Source: Pelagomonas calceolata
Taxonomy: Eukaryota; Sar; Pelagophyceae; Pelagomonadales; Pelagomonadaceae
DNA: 64,000 nt
Direction of reading: 5' to 3'
Assembly: GCA_918797485.1 (NCBI GenBank)
Contig: CAKKNE010000003.1
Coordinates: 1,240,001 to 1,304,000, forward strand
A program made the translations under genes and the position numbers. Below the pieces are notes generated by a model. The model saw nothing but the letters and a program-made list of their open reading frames with translations, had not been told where the DNA came from and made no database searches. Below are positions 38,509-47,251 of the stretch, in pieces (position 1 is the stretch's first letter; each line of letters begins with the position of its first letter).

Positions 38509-39420
38509 CTGCACCGACGTGAACTACCACACGTGGTACTGTCAAGATAACGAGGTTTGGCATGGGGGTGCTTGCAGCTCCAGTTGTAACAGTTGCACTG
38601 CTCGTTATAAGGCCAGCGATATCGATTCGCTCAGGCACTACATTTTGGCGAGCGATGGGGGGTACGGCTGCAACGGATATTGTTTCATATGCAGTGGCAA
38701 CACCCTGCAGCATGGTCACTACGAGGATGGTGAGTGGAAGGAACGGTACGAGGCCCCGGCGAGCCTTCATTGCAATCCAAATTGCGAGGACCAGAGCGAA
38801 TCGGTCCTTTTTCCTTTTTGGGGCATGATGATCGTGTCGCAGTGTGTATCTTTTTGCGCACAGGTGGCGATTATGACGACGACGACGACCTGTGGAAGCC
38901 GACGACCAATCAAATCGATTTATGGAGTGGCGATGACGAGGACGACGACACAGACGCCTGGGCCGACAAGTACCTCGTGGAGGAGAATTGGGACGACGAC
39001 GACGAGGACGCGTGGTTGAGTGTGCACATCAAGCCAAACACGCCCAGCGCAATCGTCACATCACACACTTGGACGCAGTTCCCCTTGGATTCGGGAATTG
39101 GAAAGACCGGTATAATTGCACAAGCTGAATATGATACGAAAGCTCTCAATGTCTGCTACATATTTACTGCCACGGGAAAGAACAATGCGAAGGCGGATAT
39201 TTTGTCCAAGATCGTGTGGAAAGTCGACCCCGTGTGCACAGGGCTCTCATGCCCGAAAATCACCGGCGAATTTGTCGGCCTCGACCACGAGATTTGTATT
39301 GACAAGAGCGGTCGTATCGAAAAAGTTACGGGCCCGACCTCCGTCATCGACGGGGCTGCCCCAAAGGCCACCGCGGCCGCCACCCTCCTCGCTATTGCCG
39401 CGGCTGCCGTCGTGTTCTAG
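37877..39420 (+). CDS. Asp-rich, Cys-rich secreted protein with GPI-type tail
   Basis: Proposed exons are 37877-37975, 38230-38372, 38437-38795 and 38864-39420, all frames consistent. The first exon gives a short hydrophobic leader (MLKRALKLALVLTSCDV). The middle has ten consecutive Asp codons (a GAC microsatellite, 38477-38506) and a Cys-rich block (CSSSCNSCTARYK, CNGYCFICSGN). The last exon has more Asp runs and ends in a hydrophobic Ala/Val tail typical of GPI attachment. An internal similarity, EICLDSNGNIDSIKGTT versus EICIDKSGRIEKVTGPT, suggests a duplicated module. The first two introns are GT-AG; the third would need a GC donor (38796) and is less certain. Function is unknown. Acidic repeats could bind Ca2+. 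Confidence 0.6.
38477..38506 (+). repeat. GAC trinucleotide microsatellite (10 units)
   Basis: Ten perfect GAC units encoding polyaspartate inside the Asp-rich secreted protein. It is likely to vary in length between strains. Confidence 0.95.
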
Positions 39421-39712
39421 GCTCGTGCGCCCGCGCTGGGCAGCACCGCGGCCCTCCGACGGCGCGCCGGACACGCCCGGCGCCGCCTCGCCCCTCATAC
39501 CTCGCCCCCAAGTTCGCGAGCCCCCCCCCCTGCATGCATCCCCCCTTTACGCGTAATCTCTTAATTACATTTCCCAGATACCACTAAAGAAACGTAGATG
39601 CGGGTCAATTTTTTAGAGGCTGTAGTCGCGTTGTCGATGCTAGAGATAGGCAGCGAGCGATTACTTGTCACAAAACCTGTGAATTACTACAAGTAGACGT
39701 CGCGTTTGCTTG

Positions 39713-39734
39713 CTAGTGTCTTACAGGCCGCTAG
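39713..39734 (+). promoter_or_regulatory. CTAG-flanked intergenic motif, copy 8 (consensus form)
   Basis: CTAGTGTCTTACAG, then GCCGCTAG. It is flanked by G and C so the arms read GCTAGTG and CGCTAGC. It lies 102 bp upstream of the TBC1D20-like start. Confidence 0.6.
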
Positions 39735-39773
39735 CCTCGATTCCTACGCGGGCATGGCGCGGGACGAGCTGCG

Positions 39774-39792
39774 CTAGCCTGTAAGACACTGG
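39774..39792 (-). promoter_or_regulatory. CTAG-flanked intergenic motif, copy 9 (degenerate)
   Basis: CTAGCCTGTAAGACACTGG, inverted relative to copy 8. One terminal CTAG has become CTGG. It lies 44 bp upstream of the start codon. Confidence 0.45.
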
Positions 39793-39835
39793 CCACAAAA
39801 GCCGGCTTTGACGGCCTCAAGCGCATGAATCGGTT

Positions 39836-41086
39836 ATGGCTGAAACAGAAGCAATCGAGCAAGCTTTGGCCGTGCGCGACCTCGGAGCGCTGCGAGACCT
39901 CGCCTTCCAGCCCGGTGGCTATGGACAAGACGATGGTTTAAGGCTGCACTGCTGGGGCGCGCTCGTCGGCGTCGATTTCGAATCGCTCCCGCCGCTCGAC
40001 GTCGCGTCAGCCGCGGAGACCTCGTCGCACGGTGATCGCAGCACTGTGGCCAAGGACGTGAATCGCAGCCTCTGGGCGGCGGGCGAGCGCCGCGGCTGGA
40101 GCGAGAAGGTGCGCAATAAGCGGCGAAGGGCGCTAGCTCGGGTGGTTAATGCGACTTTTGATGAGTCGCAGCACTACTACCAGGGATTCCACGACGTCGC
40201 GGCGGTCGTCCTGGACGTCTCGGGTTTCCATCCGGCTGGTGAGCGGAGAGCCCTCGCTATCTGCAGGGCGCTCGCTCGCAGAAGACTCTCTGATGCGTGC
40301 AAGAAAGACTTCGCCGACGTGTCGACGGCGCTCAAGCTACTACCTCCCTTGATCCATGCACTCGACGGTGAGCTGGGGCAAATACTATTCCGCCCTCACG
40401 ATCCCGAGTTCGCGCTGCTCCTCGAACCGCTCTGGGCGCTGTCGTGGGCCGTGACGCTCTTCGCGCACAACGTCGACGATCGCGCTTCCCTGTTCGTGCT
40501 CTGGGACCGCTTGCTTGCGGCGCCGCCGTGCTTTTCGCTCTACGTAGGCGCAGCGCTCGTGGCACACAATCGCGAGTCACTCATCGCGACCGCGATGGAA
40601 GACGACGCCGCGCCGTTTCTCCACGGCGCGCTGTCGAAGCTGCCTGGCTTGACGTCAGGGCCTGCGGCGTGGGACGCCATCGCCACGTCCGCGCGACGGC
40701 TCCTCTCCACGACGCCGCCGGCACGCGCGGTCGCGCGGGCACCGCGGCGCCTTCGCAGTTACCTTATACCGGTCCGCGACGTCGTCCGGACTCCGTACTT
40801 CGGGCGCGCGGCGCCCGACGGACCCGTGTTGCTCAGCGTTGCCTCATCGGCGCCGGACGCCGCGCCGCCGAGACGCCGCAATCGGCGCCGGCGCCGCCGC
40901 GACGACCAGCCTCTTGCTATTGTGCCGGCGCGACGACAGCGCGTCGTCATCGCGCGGCGCTTTTCGGTGGCCGTCGCCCTCGCCGCCATTCTCGGCGGGC
41001 TCGTGACAGAGAATGCCTTGTTGCGGGCTTTTCTCGAGGACCCGACGACATGGTGGCGGGCGCTCGTGCAGAATCTCCTGACCTAG
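39836..41086 (+). CDS. TBC1D20-like Rab GTPase-activating protein, tail-anchored
   Basis: A 416-residue, intronless TBC protein. The Arg finger is in KDVNRSLW (about residue 76) and the Gln finger in SQHYYQGFHDVAAVVLD (about 112-128). The YYQGFHDV form is typical of TBC1D20/Gyp8. A basic Arg tract (about 347-356) precedes a C-terminal hydrophobic segment (VAVALAAILGGLV, about 380), consistent with an ER tail anchor. In animals TBC1D20 acts on Rab1 and Rab18 at the ER. Here the Rab partner is inferred only. The TBC1D22-like gene lies 2.4 kb upstream; the two are not similar enough to look like a local duplication. Confidence 0.88.
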   Translation: MAETEAIEQALAVRDLGALRDLAFQPGGYGQDDGLRLHCWGALVGVDFESLPPLDVASAAETSSHGDRSTVAKDVNRSLWAAGERRGWSEKVRNKRRRALARVVNATFDESQHYYQGFHDVAAVVLDVSGFHPAGERRALAICRALARRRLSDACKKDFADVSTALKLLPPLIHALDGELGQILFRPHDPEFALLLEPLWALSWAVTLFAHNVDDRASLFVLWDRLLAAPPCFSLYVGAALVAHNRESLIATAMEDDAAPFLHGALSKLPGLTSGPAAWDAIATSARRLLSTTPPARAVARAPRRLRSYLIPVRDVVRTPYFGRAAPDGPVLLSVASSAPDAAPPRRRNRRRRRRDDQPLAIVPARRQRVVIARRFSVAVALAAILGGLVTENALLRAFLEDPTTWWRALVQNLLT

Positions 41087-41111
41087 TCTGTGTTTAAACA
41101 TGTGTTAGTTA

Positions 41112-41909
41112 CTACAAGAAGACAAAGCCAGCCGTCGACAAAACGGTAATCCCGGCGGCGTACGCGGTACACCGCCGAAGGATGGCGAGCTGCGGGCCCG
41201 TCTGGGCGGCTCGCGCCTGCGCGTCCCGCTTGGCGGCGTCGGGATCCTTCTTTGCCATGAACCCGTCGTTCCAACCGGTGCGTTCGAAATAGAGTGTGTC
41301 TTCCGCGAGGCGACTGTCGACGTACTGCCACCGCACGAGCGCGCGACCCACGGCGACGAGCGGCGGCAGCGACCCGAGCGCAAGGGGCTGGAAAACGCGG
41401 TCGGCGAGCGACGGCGGATCAGATAGCTCGTCGGGCGGGTCGAAGTCAATCAGACCCACTGCTACAAGAAACGAAGCCGCGAAGAGGTACCCAAGCCGCG
41501 TCAGCAGCTCGCTCTCGGGGAGTGCGCCCCACGAGCCCTCGTCAAACAATTCGCGCAGTTCTTGCTGCGGCTCCATCGAAGACTTCACTCGGCTGTCCCG
41601 CATCGCCAGCGTCGGCTTCTGCGGCGTGTCGACGGCGCGCCGTGGCTGCGCCTCGCGTCGACGTCGCTTCTCGAGCGCGTCGCGCGCCGAGCTCGTCCGC
41701 TTGGCAGCGACTTGCAGCGACGCGGCCAGCGCGGCGTCATCCACGTCCTCTTCGGCATTGACTGATGCATCCTCCGAGGCGTGCACTGATGCATCCTCCG
41801 AGGCGTGCCTGATCGCGAGCACAACTCCTCGTCGCTGCCTTGGCGCGACGAATGCAGTCGCGCGTATGGCACACACAATGATGAGCAGCAGCTTAGTGTC
41901 TGCCAGCAT
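41112..41909 (-). CDS. CGLD27-like plastid membrane protein (DUF1230)
   Basis: A 265-residue protein. MLADTKLLLIIVCAIRATAFVAP is a signal peptide ending in ATAFVAP, an ASAFAP-type motif with the diagnostic Phe, so plastid import in a secondary red-lineage plastid is well supported. The mature part has a hydrophobic segment LGYLFAASFLVAVGL, then LVRWQYVDSRLAEDTLYFE and RTGWNDGFMAKKD. This E-T-YFE-GW-DG signature is that of CGLD27/DUF1230 proteins, which are conserved in photosynthetic organisms. Their role is poorly defined and has been linked to iron or photosystem biogenesis. It ends with another hydrophobic helix. A 21-24-nt direct repeat near 41763-41810 duplicates HASEDASV. The frame extends upstream, but the signal peptide fixes the start at 41909. 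Confidence 0.82.
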   Translation of the reverse strand: MLADTKLLLIIVCAIRATAFVAPRQRRGVVLAIRHASEDASVHASEDASVNAEEDVDDAALAASLQVAAKRTSSARDALEKRRRREAQPRRAVDTPQKPTLAMRDSRVKSSMEPQQELRELFDEGSWGALPESELLTRLGYLFAASFLVAVGLIDFDPPDELSDPPSLADRVFQPLALGSLPPLVAVGRALVRWQYVDSRLAEDTLYFERTGWNDGFMAKKDPDAAKRDAQARAAQTGPQLAILRRCTAYAAGITVLSTAGFVFL

Positions 41910-42045
41910 TGTTGCCTCGTTTTCGCTTATTACTTTTGAGAGAGACACTTGTGACTCTGGAGACCGCGTTGCTGCTGGCAGAGTTACGCTACGCTCACGT
42001 AAAAAAGCGCTGACGCACTTGCAAAGCAGCGTGCACTCTCTCCAG

Positions 42046-42065
42046 CTAGCGCTGTAAGACACTAG
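42046..42065 (-). promoter_or_regulatory. CTAG-flanked intergenic motif, copy 10
   Basis: CTAGCGCTGTAAGACACTAG in the 257-bp divergent spacer between the CGLD27-like gene (137 bp away) and the FGE gene (102 bp away). Confidence 0.55.
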
Positions 42066-42166
42066 GAATGCTGGGCACAGCTCTGGAGCCCGCAGATGCC
42101 CGCAGTTGTCGAGGTAATCGAAATCTGTCGATTCAAGCGTAGCTAGTGATCGCCCGAAGACCATAA

Positions 42167-43204
42167 ATGCGCTGGCGCATCCTGCTGCCATGCTTAGCCA
42201 TGGCTGCGGCTGAGGAGGGCTGCTCGTGCGGAAGTGACGCCCTCACGCGCGACGCCACCGAGGAGTCGTGCGGCAGCGACGTCGTCGAGATGCGACCCGC
42301 CGCCGGAAAGGACCGCCCAATCGTCGAGACGGTCCTCCTCGAGCCGGGCGAGACCTTCGTCGGCACGGACCGGCCGAAGATCTTCGAGGACGGCGAGGGG
42401 CCGGCGCGGCGCGTGCGCATCACGAAAACATTGGAAGTTGACGTCCACGAGTGCACGAACGAGGATTTTGCGAAGTTCGTCGCCGCGACGGCCTACGAGA
42501 CGGACTCGGAGAAGTTCGGGTGGTCCTTCGTGTTCCACCTCGAGCTCGACGCCGCGGCGCGGGCCGGCGCCACGACAGCAGTGAAAGGCGTCGAGTGGTG
42601 GCTGCCGGTGAACGGCTCGTGGTGGCGCGAGCCGACGGGGCCGGGCTCGGACGTCTTTGAGGGAGGCCGCGGCCGGCATCCCGTGGTCCACGTGTCCTGG
42701 CGCGACGCGGCGGCCTACTGTAAATGGAGAGGCGCGCGGCTGCCGACCGAGGCCGAGTGGGAGTACGCGGCGCGCGGCGCGGCGCCGCGGCGCGCGATCT
42801 ACCCCTGGGGCGACGCGCTGATGATGCCCGATAATAATACGCACCGCGCGAACCTCTGGCAGGGGTCCTTTCCCGACGAACCAATCAATGACGACGGCTT
42901 TGCGTTTACGGCGCCGGTGGGATCCTACGCGCCGCAGACGGCGTCCGGCCTCCACGACCTCATCGGCAACGTCTGGGAGTGGGTCTCCGACTGGCACGCG
43001 CCGGGCGCGCGGCCGGCGCCAGCCTGGGACGCCGTCGACGTCGACCCGCGCGGGCCGGCGACCGGCACGGAAAAACTAAAAAAGGGCGGGAGCTTCCTCT
43101 GCCACCGGTCCTACTGCTTCCGCTACCGCGTCGCCGCGCGCCACCGGAACACGCCCGACTCGGCGACGTCGAACAACGGGTTCCGGTGCGTCGCGGAACG
43201 GTAA
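42167..43204 (+). CDS. SUMF1: formylglycine-generating enzyme (SUMF1/FGE)
   Basis: A 345-residue protein with a signal peptide ([19 protein letters not shown]). It shows the complete FGE-sulfatase fold: [15 protein letters not shown] near residue 90, [17 protein letters not shown] (about 170), [13 protein letters not shown] and [12 protein letters not shown]. At the C-terminus lies [20 protein letters not shown]. The two Cys in SFLCHRSYC correspond to the copper-binding catalytic pair of SUMF1, so the enzyme should be active. It converts an active-site Cys of sulfatases to formylglycine in the ER. It is intronless. The divergent neighbour is a plastid protein with no functional link. Confidence 0.95.
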   Translation: MRWRILLPCLAMAAAEEGCSCGSDALTRDATEESCGSDVVEMRPAAGKDRPIVETVLLEPGETFVGTDRPKIFEDGEGPARRVRITKTLEVDVHECTNEDFAKFVAATAYETDSEKFGWSFVFHLELDAAARAGATTAVKGVEWWLPVNGSWWREPTGPGSDVFEGGRGRHPVVHVSWRDAAAYCKWRGARLPTEAEWEYAARGAAPRRAIYPWGDALMMPDNNTHRANLWQGSFPDEPINDDGFAFTAPVGSYAPQTASGLHDLIGNVWEWVSDWHAPGARPAPAWDAVDVDPRGPATGTEKLKKGGSFLCHRSYCFRYRVAARHRNTPDSATSNNGFRCVAER

Positions 43205-43242
43205 TGATGTTTAGGTACTACATGCGAACGATTATCACAAAA

Positions 43243-44901
43243 CTAGTCGGCGTCGGCGTAGCGCTCCTTCTTCGACTTCTTTTCCTTGCGAGCGTCGGCG
43301 GACGAGTCGCGCTTGCGCTTCTTTGATTTTTTTTCCTGCGCGGACGGCGACGGGTAAGCGACGGGGACGCGTCGGTGGCGTAGGACGCGGCCACCGCGCC
43401 TTCTTCGACTTCTTTTCCCGCTTTTTAGCTTTCTTCGCGGCCTTCTTCTCTTTTTTACGTCGTTTCTTGGCCTCCTTGCGTTCTCGTTTCTTCTCCTTGC
43501 GGCGGAGGTCCTTCCCGACGTCGTCCTTGAGGGTCTGCATCCAGGCCGGCATCGTCGCACCGCGGCCGCGCCCTATTGGCTCCGCGGGCGGCGGCGCCGG
43601 CTCGTCGTCCTCGACGAGCTCGTAGTCGCCGCCCGACGCAAAACGCTGGTTCCGCGGGTCCGCCGTGCCCTTGCGCATGGCTTCGACGGGGTCGACCTCG
43701 TCGCCCGCGCGGATTGGCGCGTTGCCCCGGCGGCCGCCGCCGCCCTCGCCGCGGGCCTGGTAGTCGCGGTTCGCCGGGTCCAGGTCCTCGCCCGTCGCCT
43801 GGTCCACGACCTTCATGGACAGCGAGACCTTGTCCATCTCGCGATGCTCGACGACCTTAACGTACACCTGCGCGCGGACACCCGGTTATCCTCGCGTCAA
43901 CGGCGTGGAGAGGACGACGCACCTTCTGGCCCACGTCGACGACGTCGTTCGGGTCCTCGACCCGGTACGCGCAGAGCTGCGACACGTGCACGAGGCCATC
44001 GCCGTAATTATCTATCCGAACGAAGGCTCCAAAATTCTGTATCCGCGCCACCGTTCCCTTGTGCACGGAGTACAATTGCGGCAGCTCGCCGGTCCGGCGC
44101 GCGGACGGCGTCGCGGCGTCGACGTCGTTCAGGGGTTCTTTTAGTTCGCCAGTCTCCTGGTCGACGAGCCGCATCGACAGCGACACCTTGTTCCCTTCCT
44201 TGATGTCCGTGACGACGACCCAAACATATTCTCCTTCTCTTACAGCGTCGGCGACACTCTCGACGCGCTCGTCCCGCAACTGTGAGATGTGCACGAGGCC
44301 GTCGGCGTCTGCGTGGCACGAAACGTCGATGGCGTCGGCGACCTAACAAAGGCAAATCGAATGACTCTGGCCGCGAGCAGTTATCAATCCGAACGAAGGC
44401 GCCGAACGGCTGGATACGAGCGACGGTGCCACGGTGTATTGACCGCAGCTCCGGCAGGCGCCGCGGTGGCGGACGCCGCGGCGGCGGCGCGTCGTTACGC
44501 GGCGGCGAGCGTCCGCGGTCGTCGCGGCGCGGAGGTGGGCCGCGATCGTCACGCCGCGGCGAGCGTCCGCGGTCGTCGCGGCGCGGAGGTGGGCCGCGAT
44601 CGTCACGCCGCGGCGAGCGACCGCGGTCGTCGCGGCGCCGCGGCGGGGAGCGGCTCGGCGGCCGGCGCCGCGGCGGCGAGCTGCTGGGAGGGCGGCGCCG
44701 CGGCGGCGAACGACTCCGGCGGCGCGGAGGCGAACGTCTGCGGTCGTCGCGGCGCCGCGGCGAACGGCTGCGCTCGCGCCGTCGTGGCGAACGCGAGCGG
44801 CTGCGCGACGGGCGCCGGCGGCTGCGCGACGAATCGCTCGACGACGACGAGCTGGAGGAGCTGGAGCTGGAGCTGGAAGATGAGGGGGAGCGGCGCCCCA
44901 T
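43243..44901 (-). CDS. SR-rich protein with two S1 RNA-binding domains
   Basis: Exons in transcript order are 44901-44379, 44308-43923, 43867-43400 and 43335-43243, giving 489 residues. The N-terminal 140 residues are a Ser run and RS/RDDR repeats typical of splicing-associated proteins. Two S1 domains follow ([20 protein letters not shown], then [20 protein letters not shown]), each with GLVH(I/V)SQL; they are tandem duplicates. The C-terminus is Lys-rich coiled coil (KKREKKSKK) ending KKERYADAD. The S1 domain plus basic tails recalls the ZCCHC17/DHX8 class of nuclear RNA-binding proteins. Introns 1 (44309-44378) and 3 (43336-43399) fit only with GC donors; intron 2 (43868-43922) is GT-AG. 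The introns carry remnants of the introner core (GACGCCATCGACG). Confidence 0.8.
44504..44630 (-). repeat. 54-bp tandem repeat coding [10 protein letters not shown] units
   Basis: About two and a third units of a 54-bp repeat inside the SR-rich N-terminus. The plus strand reads CGTCCGCGGTCGTCGCGGCG, then CGGAGGTGGGCCGCGATCGT, and repeats. It keeps the frame and gives an alternating GRSPRRDD / GPPPRRDD pattern. Confidence 0.85.
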
Positions 44902-45020
44902 GGTTGCAAGCGCGAGCTTGGTTGATGTCTATGGTTGCTCACAGAGTGGAAACGATGCAGAACAGCAGCGATTTCGAGCTATGCGCGCAATGCGGGGTCT
45001 CAAAAGCCGGCTTGCCGATG

Positions 45021-45042
45021 CTAGTATCTTTACCGCCGCTAG
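45021..45042 (+). promoter_or_regulatory. CTAG-flanked intergenic motif, copy 11
   Basis: CTAGTATCTTTACC, then GCCGCTAG. It lies 120 bp upstream of the S1-protein start (minus strand) and 22 bp from the TIR element, outside it. Confidence 0.5.
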
Positions 45043-45063
45043 CACGTTGTGATTGCCCGCCGA

Positions 45064-46670
45064 GCAACCCCCCCATTTCGGTCACGAAATTAAATCAATT
45101 CCCTAAAGCTAGAAAGCGGGTTTTTCCGGCTTTTGCGCGGCGGCGTACGGGCCACTCGGGTATCACCCAGCAACGCGGCGTTAGGCGCCTTCGGGCCGGT
45201 CCTCGACCTCGCCCCGAGGCCACTTATTTGGGTCGGCGGGGCGCCGCGGCGCTCGCAAGTGGCGTTTTTGTGACGGCGGCTAATCGCGAGGAATCCTTGG
45301 AGAAAATCTCAACGCGCGGCGGTGTGCGGCCTGTGGAAGTCGTCTCGGGAGATATGATGGCGCTGCGGCCGGTCGGAGCGACGATTGGGCCGGCGGTCTT
45401 GGCGCGGCGGGCGTCGCCGCGATCGGGGCATTTTGCTGGGAACGGATGCGGTGCCAGCCTTGAGCGAGATTCGGGCCGCAGAAACATTTAGGGGTGTCAG
45501 ACGGACGCCGCGGTGCCTCATTGCTGGCTGAGGAGGCCATTTCGAGGTGATAAAGCCGCGACGAGGAGATTTCGAGGTCGGTGCCGGTACGATTCATGAG
45601 GTCGTCGCAGCTAGTAGCGCGATTTGTGGAAACGGCATCGACATGCGTCTAAACGACTGATCGAGTATGAACGAGATCTGCCATCGGTCGCGCTTCAAAT
45701 TTCGTCTTGTGTCTCGCCCGATCTACAAAATGACCAGGATTGACCTTCTAAGGGCCTCGGAGCGGCACAGTCGGCTCCCGCGTTGTGTTTCGAGACGCCT
45801 CGGGCTCTACTGCGGGCTCCCACCGGCCGGGGAGGCCGCACCGGGCTTTCGTGCACCGGCCGTAGACGCCGTGCCGGGCCCCCACGCCGGGCCTCCTGAT
45901 CGCTTTTGGGGGGTAGTAACTCTCGCGCAGTACACTAGGGGTACGTCGGATGTCTCCTCAACATCTTTGCAGCGCATTCGCTACAAAGGCATTTTTAGCT
46001 ATTAATTAAAATTCATATGACGGCACAAATAGGCGCGCGAAGGACACTCAAGCTAACGCCTGAAGGGTTCCGCGGCACCAAACGTCCGCACCCGCCCCAC
46101 GGCCGAGTCCGACGGCGCTCGCCGTCCAGACGCCGTCTACGCGCCCGGCGCGCCCCGTCGGGCGGTCTCGGGGCGTCCCGCGCGCCTCGACCGCGGAGCC
46201 AGAATCCTCTCCCGAGAGCGCCGCCCACGAGAGCGCCGCGAAGGAACCACTACGTCTGCCGTTTCAACCACGCGGCGCCCAAGCAGTGCTAAGGGCGTTT
46301 TTGGGCACGTCGCCGAGAACGCGCCGAACTTTGCGGATTAAAAAAAATCGAATGCCTGGAGTCGATTTTTTTCATGCTTCCCTCGTCGCTCGCTTGGCAG
46401 GTGTACTCCCAACAAATTTAACTCGTTTCCCCGGCCGGCCGCTTAGCGCGGCGCAGGGCCGCCCGACGTGAAATCGTCGCAGAGCAAAATCGTGATTTCG
46501 CTGGCGCGCCGGCCCGCGGCGGCGGAAATTTTGACGTGGCGGCCTCACATATAGCCCGAGAGGACGCCCCTGTAAGGATTTCGCCGGAGAGCCGCCTGCG
46601 GCGCCATACGGCCCGGGTGCTCCCAGTACCTGTATCGGTATTTTTATCGTGACCGAAATGGGGGGGTTGC
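45064..46670. mobile_element. 1607-bp DNA element with 24-bp perfect terminal inverted repeats
   Basis: The left end 45064-45087 and the right end 46647-46670 are exact inverted copies: GCAA, seven C, ATTTCGGTCACGA. GCCGA occurs directly outside both ends (45059-45063 and 46671-46675), a 5-bp target duplication. The interior has short frames (plus 45667-46005, plus 46017-46292, minus 45224-45597) with no recognisable transposase. It looks like a non-autonomous DNA transposon, or a decayed one. I cannot name the superfamily; a 5-bp duplication is not typical of hAT, Mutator, Harbinger or mariner. It ends 108 bp before the lumenal-protein ATG, so it forms that gene's upstream region. Perfect TIRs suggest recent insertion. 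Confidence 0.8.
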
Positions 46671-46778
46671 GCCGAGCACGGGAGTGAGAACACCCGTGAT
46701 CCCCGCACTTGCGTGCTTTGCATCCACTCAGCTTCGCACTCAGCTCTGCAAATCAGTGCGAAACCGACTTCAGGAGCG

Positions 46779-47245
46779 ATGCGCTCTCTGCTTGCCCCAA
46801 CACTGGTGATTGCAGCTTGCTCTCTCACAGTGCAGCCGCGCATGACGCGACGCAGCCTTGGCGGTCTGCTGCCGGCACTCGTCGCGTTGCCGAGCCAGAC
46901 AGCGTTTGCAGCCGACCTCAAGAAGGACTGCATCAAAGACTGCGTTTCAAACTGCAACCGCGTCGCGCCCGGCAACAAGGCGTACTGCGCGGTCCAATGC
47001 GAGGACTACTGCGCCCAGGACGACCGCAAGGAACCCAGCGAAGGAAACTAGGCGACGTAGATCACGTCGATTTCCGTGCAGGCAAGGACGGCCTGTCCGG
47101 GTCCGTCTCGAGCGAGGGCGGCGAGGTCGGCTGGACGAGCTACGCGCGAGCTGGCAACACTGTGGAATACGGCGAAGACAAGCCACCCCAGATGGACATC
47201 CTACCGAAGTCCTTGCTGCCCCAGGCGCTCAGGGGAGGTTCGTAA
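46779..47245 (+). CDS. small Cys-rich thylakoid-lumen-type protein
   Basis: Exons are 46779-47025 and 47082-47245, giving 136 residues. The N-terminus has a hydrophobic leader (MRSLLAPTLVIAACSLTV). A second signal follows with a twin-arginine motif, a hydrophobic stretch and an Ala-X-Ala site (MTRRSLGGLLPALVALPSQTAFA), as in Tat-imported lumen proteins. The mature part has spaced Cys residues (KKDCIKDCVSNCNR, AYCAVQCEDYCAQDDR) and then KDGLSGSVSSEGGEVGW across the intron. The DR-DGLSGSVSS element is, from memory, conserved in small plastid proteins of unknown function. The 56-nt intron begins with GC and is an introner relic; without splicing, a TAG follows within 30 bp. Confidence 0.78.
47026..47081 (+). 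mobile_element. introner relic, 56 nt, GC donor, 7-of-8 TSD
   Basis: The right end is GTCGATTTCCGTGCAG, a TIR relative. The flanks are GCAAGGAA (47026-47033) and GCAAGGAC (47082-47089), an almost perfect 8-bp duplication whose left copy is the GC donor. Splicing gives DDRKDGLSGS. The left TIR and core are lost. Confidence 0.8.
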
Positions 47246-47251
47246 AATGAT

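Larger units (their letters stand above)
39421..39835. other. intergenic spacer with two CTAG motifs
   Basis: A 415-bp tandem spacer. It contains a full CTAG-flanked motif at 39713 in forward orientation and a degenerate one at 39774 in reverse orientation, 39 bp apart, just before the TBC1D20-like start. I see no small gene. Confidence 0.5.

Noticed and set aside
39713-39792. CTAG-flanked motif as a small transposon
   Set aside because: The copies are only 19-24 bp, have no flanking duplication and occur on the upstream side of genes only.
44289-45491. 400-codon plus-strand frame opposite the SR-rich N-terminus
   Set aside because: It is the antisense of RS repeats and continues into the spacer and TIR element with no domain.
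45667-46292. Two short frames inside the TIR element as a transposase
   Set aside because: Too short (112 and 91 codons), Arg/Pro-rich, and no DDE or other transposase signature.
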